64,000 bases of DNA. It comes from Nitrospirota bacterium (GTDB lineage Bacteria; Nitrospirota; Nitrospiria; Nitrospirales; Nitrospiraceae). The translations under genes were made by a program, and so were the position numbers. The notes under the pieces are model-generated. The model was not told the DNA's origin. It ran no database searches and saw only the letters and a list, made by a program, of their open reading frames with translations. The stretch spans positions 248,001 to 312,000 of the forward strand of contig JAUSMA010000069.1 of assembly GCA_030645475.1 (NCBI GenBank). Reading direction: 5' to 3'. The first letter of the stretch is position 1. The number at the start of each line of letters is the position of its first letter. Shown here one piece after another: positions 61,984-64,000 of the stretch.

Positions 61984-62148
61984 CCTGAAGAAATGATGAG
62001 CGAGTATTTGGGAGCGTTGGTATGTAGACTTTTGTTTGGCTCCACGTATGATGGTAGTTAGCTATCTTGGCGAGTTAACGCCCACCGACAGTAAGTTGTA
62101 GCCCATGACTAAACTCTGAGTGCCAACTAGTATTCGTGCTCATGCTCT

Positions 62149-62646
62149 TTGACTAGGGAGGGTAGACAGCTGAAGCCCGTAACTCTTGATACCAACGTGC
62201 TACCAGCAGACGATTTAATTGAACTTGCAAGATCTATGGGTTGGGACGTTGTCGTTGTTTCGGTGACAGAACGAGAACTCGGCCATGGTGATAGAAGATT
62301 GCAGGTGGCAGGGTTGGGGAAAGTCCTAGAGCTTGGCATCGCAGATGAGAGTGAAGTGGACAACTGTGTTGTCGGTGGTGGCGACGATTACATGGAATCC
62401 ATAATTCAAATCATCTCAAATGGTTTATTTCCAAAGTCTGGTAGGCGAGGGCAACTCTCTAATGGTCAGCGTCGGCAACTTCGAGATGCAATGATTCTTG
62501 ACGCGCATGCTCGAGAGGGAAGAAGTGTTTTTGTTACAAATGACATGAGAGGCTTTATTGATGGCGGTCGAAGAGAGATGTTGCAGGCTTTGTTAAAGAC
62601 GAAAATCCTGAGCGGCAAAGAGTTTTTTCAGGAGCTTCGGAGCTGA
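62149..62646 (+). CDS. PIN-domain-like protein (putative toxin or nuclease)
   Basis: About 165 residues. TLDTNVLPADDLIELA carries the first acidic residue, followed by SVTERELG, ILDAHAREGRSVFVTNDMRGFI and a C-terminal LQALLKTKILSGKEFFQEL, the order expected for PIN/VapC-like nucleases. Start codon uncertain (TTG at 62149, no clear ribosome binding site). No antitoxin gene is visible. The sequence is more AT-rich than neighbouring genes, consistent with recent acquisition along with the restriction system. Confidence 0.6.
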   Translation: MTREGRQLKPVTLDTNVLPADDLIELARSMGWDVVVVSVTERELGHGDRRLQVAGLGKVLELGIADESEVDNCVVGGGDDYMESIIQIISNGLFPKSGRRGQLSNGQRRQLRDAMILDAHAREGRSVFVTNDMRGFIDGGRREMLQALLKTKILSGKEFFQELRS

Positions 62647-62713
62647 AGACTCACGGAGCCTCGTCAGCTTACGGAAAGCCGTGTCCGAGCTATTGCTAGC
62701 TCATGCGGTGCAG

Positions 62714-63511
62714 CTACTTACTACGGCTGCCCAAGAACGTGACGACGTGGCCTCGTAGAGCGGCCACGAAGCGCTGAAAATTTAGGTCTTCAGCTGGTTG
62801 CGTGATTGTGGTTTTTCGTGAGTTCGTAGCCATCATGAAGCAGGCTGAGGTATAGAGCCGCTCTAGGACCAAGCGGCGACAGAGCAGCTCGTAACGTTTG
62901 CCATAAGAGACCCCTTTATACCTCCGGAGGGCCGCTGTGTCTTTGAGATGAATTTCCCCGCGAAATTCAGGGTCTACCTGGAAGTACGGTTCCTTATTGA
63001 CGACAGGAGTTTTGACGTTGTCGCGGTCTTCCAATAAGAACAGGTAGCCAAGAAATGGGGGAGGGGCCTGACCGAAGCGGCCTTCTCGGAAGGCCGTCCA
63101 AATATCCTTGGCACTGCCCACCGCTTCTTCTGAACGGTTGTTCACATTATTGCCGATAGACTTGCCTGCTTGGGATTTAAACTCCATGGCTAAGACCAAC
63201 GCGCCGTCTGAGATGACAATGAGGTCCCATTTTTTCGTGGCTCTGAAATAACCAGGTAGCTCAAGCGCGGTCCTTGTGCGGACATCAACCTTCTTTAATC
63301 CGGCTTCGCACAGGATGTCAGAAACTAAGACCTCCAGGGCACCCATCTGAGTGCCTCCAGTGACCTCGCCTCGTGTCCCAGCATCGATTTTCCCTGACTT
63401 GACCTGCTTCTCTTTATTTTGCCTTCGGGCGTTCCAGTAGCTTTGGACGGCGGCTTGCAGTCTCTTCTCAATGTTCAAGCGCTGCCTCCATCGTGCGAGC
63501 GTTAATTCCAT
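62714..63511 (-). CDS. Type II restriction endonuclease, PaeR7I/XhoI family
   Basis: About 265 residues, matching the XhoI/PaeR7I family (CTCGAG). The PD-(D/E)xK core is ATKKWDLIVIS followed by VLAMEFKSQ (Asp, Glu, Lys), then the conserved SIGNNVNNRSEEAVGSAKD. C-terminal VALRGHV-like end RFVAALRGHVVTFLG. Start at ATG 63511 (MELTLARWRQRLN), overlapping the upstream methyltransferase by 44 bp; an in-frame start at 63550 would overlap more. Paired with the partial methyltransferase upstream. Confidence 0.85.
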   Translation of the reverse strand: MELTLARWRQRLNIEKRLQAAVQSYWNARRQNKEKQVKSGKIDAGTRGEVTGGTQMGALEVLVSDILCEAGLKKVDVRTRTALELPGYFRATKKWDLIVISDGALVLAMEFKSQAGKSIGNNVNNRSEEAVGSAKDIWTAFREGRFGQAPPPFLGYLFLLEDRDNVKTPVVNKEPYFQVDPEFRGEIHLKDTAALRRYKGVSYGKRYELLCRRLVLERLYTSACFMMATNSRKTTITQPAEDLNFQRFVAALRGHVVTFLGSRSK

Positions 63512-64000
63512 ATAGAGCCAACGCCACTTGGGTTGCACGGGGCTTGTCACGATGGCGAAAGGCGTCCTTCAGTTCATGGGACTGTATCTTGGACAAGGTC
63601 TTCGGGGCGGGGACACGAATCCGGCGCAGATACTGTGCCTGGAAACGTAAATAGCCGCCTCGCATGCGGACTCCATAGGATTCGATGAAGAACTGTCCGA
63701 CCGTCGACATCAGGAGGCCTCCGAGTACTTCGAGATCCCACTCGTCCGACTGAATGAAATACAGATTGTGGTGCGGATAGGTTTCGCCCCGATCCAAGAC
63801 CGGCTCCAGCCGGTTCTTAATATCCGGGATATAGAGTTTGTGTGTATCGGTGAGGAGATGGTTGACGCGGTCGATCGTCTTATACCATTTGCCGATACTC
63901 TTCTCCGCTGTGTGGCGCTTCTTCAGGGCTGCCGCATGGTGCTCGTAGTAGGCTTGCAACTTCGGATAGGTTTTCAGATTGACCAGCCCCTCGTGGCTCC
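63468..64000 (-). CDS. DNA adenine methyltransferase, PaeR7I-type, C-terminal part (5' end beyond the window)
   Basis: The last 177 residues of a gene that continues past the right edge. The visible part (HEGLVNLKTYPKLQAYYEHH, RKSIGKWY-type EKSIGKWYKTIDR, LYIPDIKNRLEPVLDRG, NLYFIQSDEW, FRAQYLRRIRVP-like FQAQYLRRIRVP) is the Eco57I/TaqI-type target-recognition domain of gamma-class adenine methyltransferases. The catalytic NPPY motif must lie outside. Its position next to the XhoI-family nuclease indicates a complete R-M system. Confidence 0.8.
   Translation of the reverse strand, partial: SHEGLVNLKTYPKLQAYYEHHAAALKKRHTAEKSIGKWYKTIDRVNHLLTDTHKLYIPDIKNRLEPVLDRGETYPHHNLYFIQSDEWDLEVLGGLLMSTVGQFFIESYGVRMRGGYLRFQAQYLRRIRVPAPKTLSKIQSHELKDAFRHRDKPRATQVALALYGINARTMEAALEH

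Noticed and set aside
62714-63511. Avoidance of the XhoI site CTCGAG in the window
   Set aside because: CTCGAG occurs in core genes, for example at 830-835 and 24434-24439, so no avoidance is evident; host methylation would protect these sites.
1-64000. CRISPR array or insertion sequence
   Set aside because: No regularly spaced direct repeats and no transposase or integrase coding sequence was found; the repeats present are dispersed and structured.

Overview
The window looks like chromosomal DNA of a free-living Gram-negative bacterium, most likely Nitrospira (Nitrospirota). I infer this from gene content, moderately high GC, an LL-diaminopimelate aminotransferase lysine route, many outer-membrane lipoproteins, and intergenic hairpin repeats of a type I associate with that genus. 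No search was run, so the taxon is an inference. There is one tRNA, no rRNA, no CRISPR array, no transposase and no prophage. Nearly all of the window is dense core and housekeeping DNA.

Layout: (1) 1-5.9 kb: end of a gene (possibly rpsA), sppA, an HU/IHF protein, a protein made of four PCP_red-type repeats, an FG-GAP lipoprotein, small membrane and zinc-ribbon proteins, a D-Ala-D-Ala carboxypeptidase. (2) 6.1-12.6 kb: an exported protein and a lipoprotein truncated hemoglobin, then a minus-strand block of sigma-70 factor, htrA-like protease, lipB, gdhA and two small genes. (3) 13.1-18.9 kb: trmI, SDR, aroE, aroK, tRNA-Arg(UCG), pal, PilZ, msrA. (4) 19-26.3 kb: ttcA, LMW phosphatase, a zinc peptidase/ATP-grasp pair, a beta-barrel protein, gpmA and hypotheticals. 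(5) 26.4-34.6 kb: the main biosynthetic block argD-argF-argG-argH-lptM-like-lysA-dapA-dapB, with dapL 13 kb downstream at 47-48 kb. (6) 34.8-47 kb: hidden zinc ribbon, YHS protein, transaldolase, family 5 uracil-DNA glycosylase, MltD-like transglycosylase, glycerate kinase plus a rifampin-phosphotransferase-like enzyme, rmuC, MazG-like, zinc-ribbon/PilZ, panC-folK. (7) 47-61.6 kb: dapL, amidotransferase, methyltransferases, lipoproteins, a LON-domain/ABC-2 exporter/SirB1 operon, an RNase Z-like hydrolase and a MarR regulator. (8) 61.7-64 kb: a repeat-rich spacer, a PIN-domain protein and the start of a PaeR7I/XhoI-type restriction-modification system running off the right edge.

The most unusual feature is not a gene. 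A roughly 125-bp structured repeat occurs seven times, always 0-7 bp after a stop codon and always in the same orientation relative to the gene before it. Its outer and central stems keep pairing although their sequences differ between copies. A second family, three long GC-rich hairpins with a conserved 47-bp core and unrelated but self-complementary outer stems, lies at 47.1 and 61.7-62.0 kb. Other points worth a look are two apparently leaderless promoters, a perfect inverted repeat in the transaldolase leader, and a pair of related zinc-ribbon microproteins, one of them only 50 residues long.
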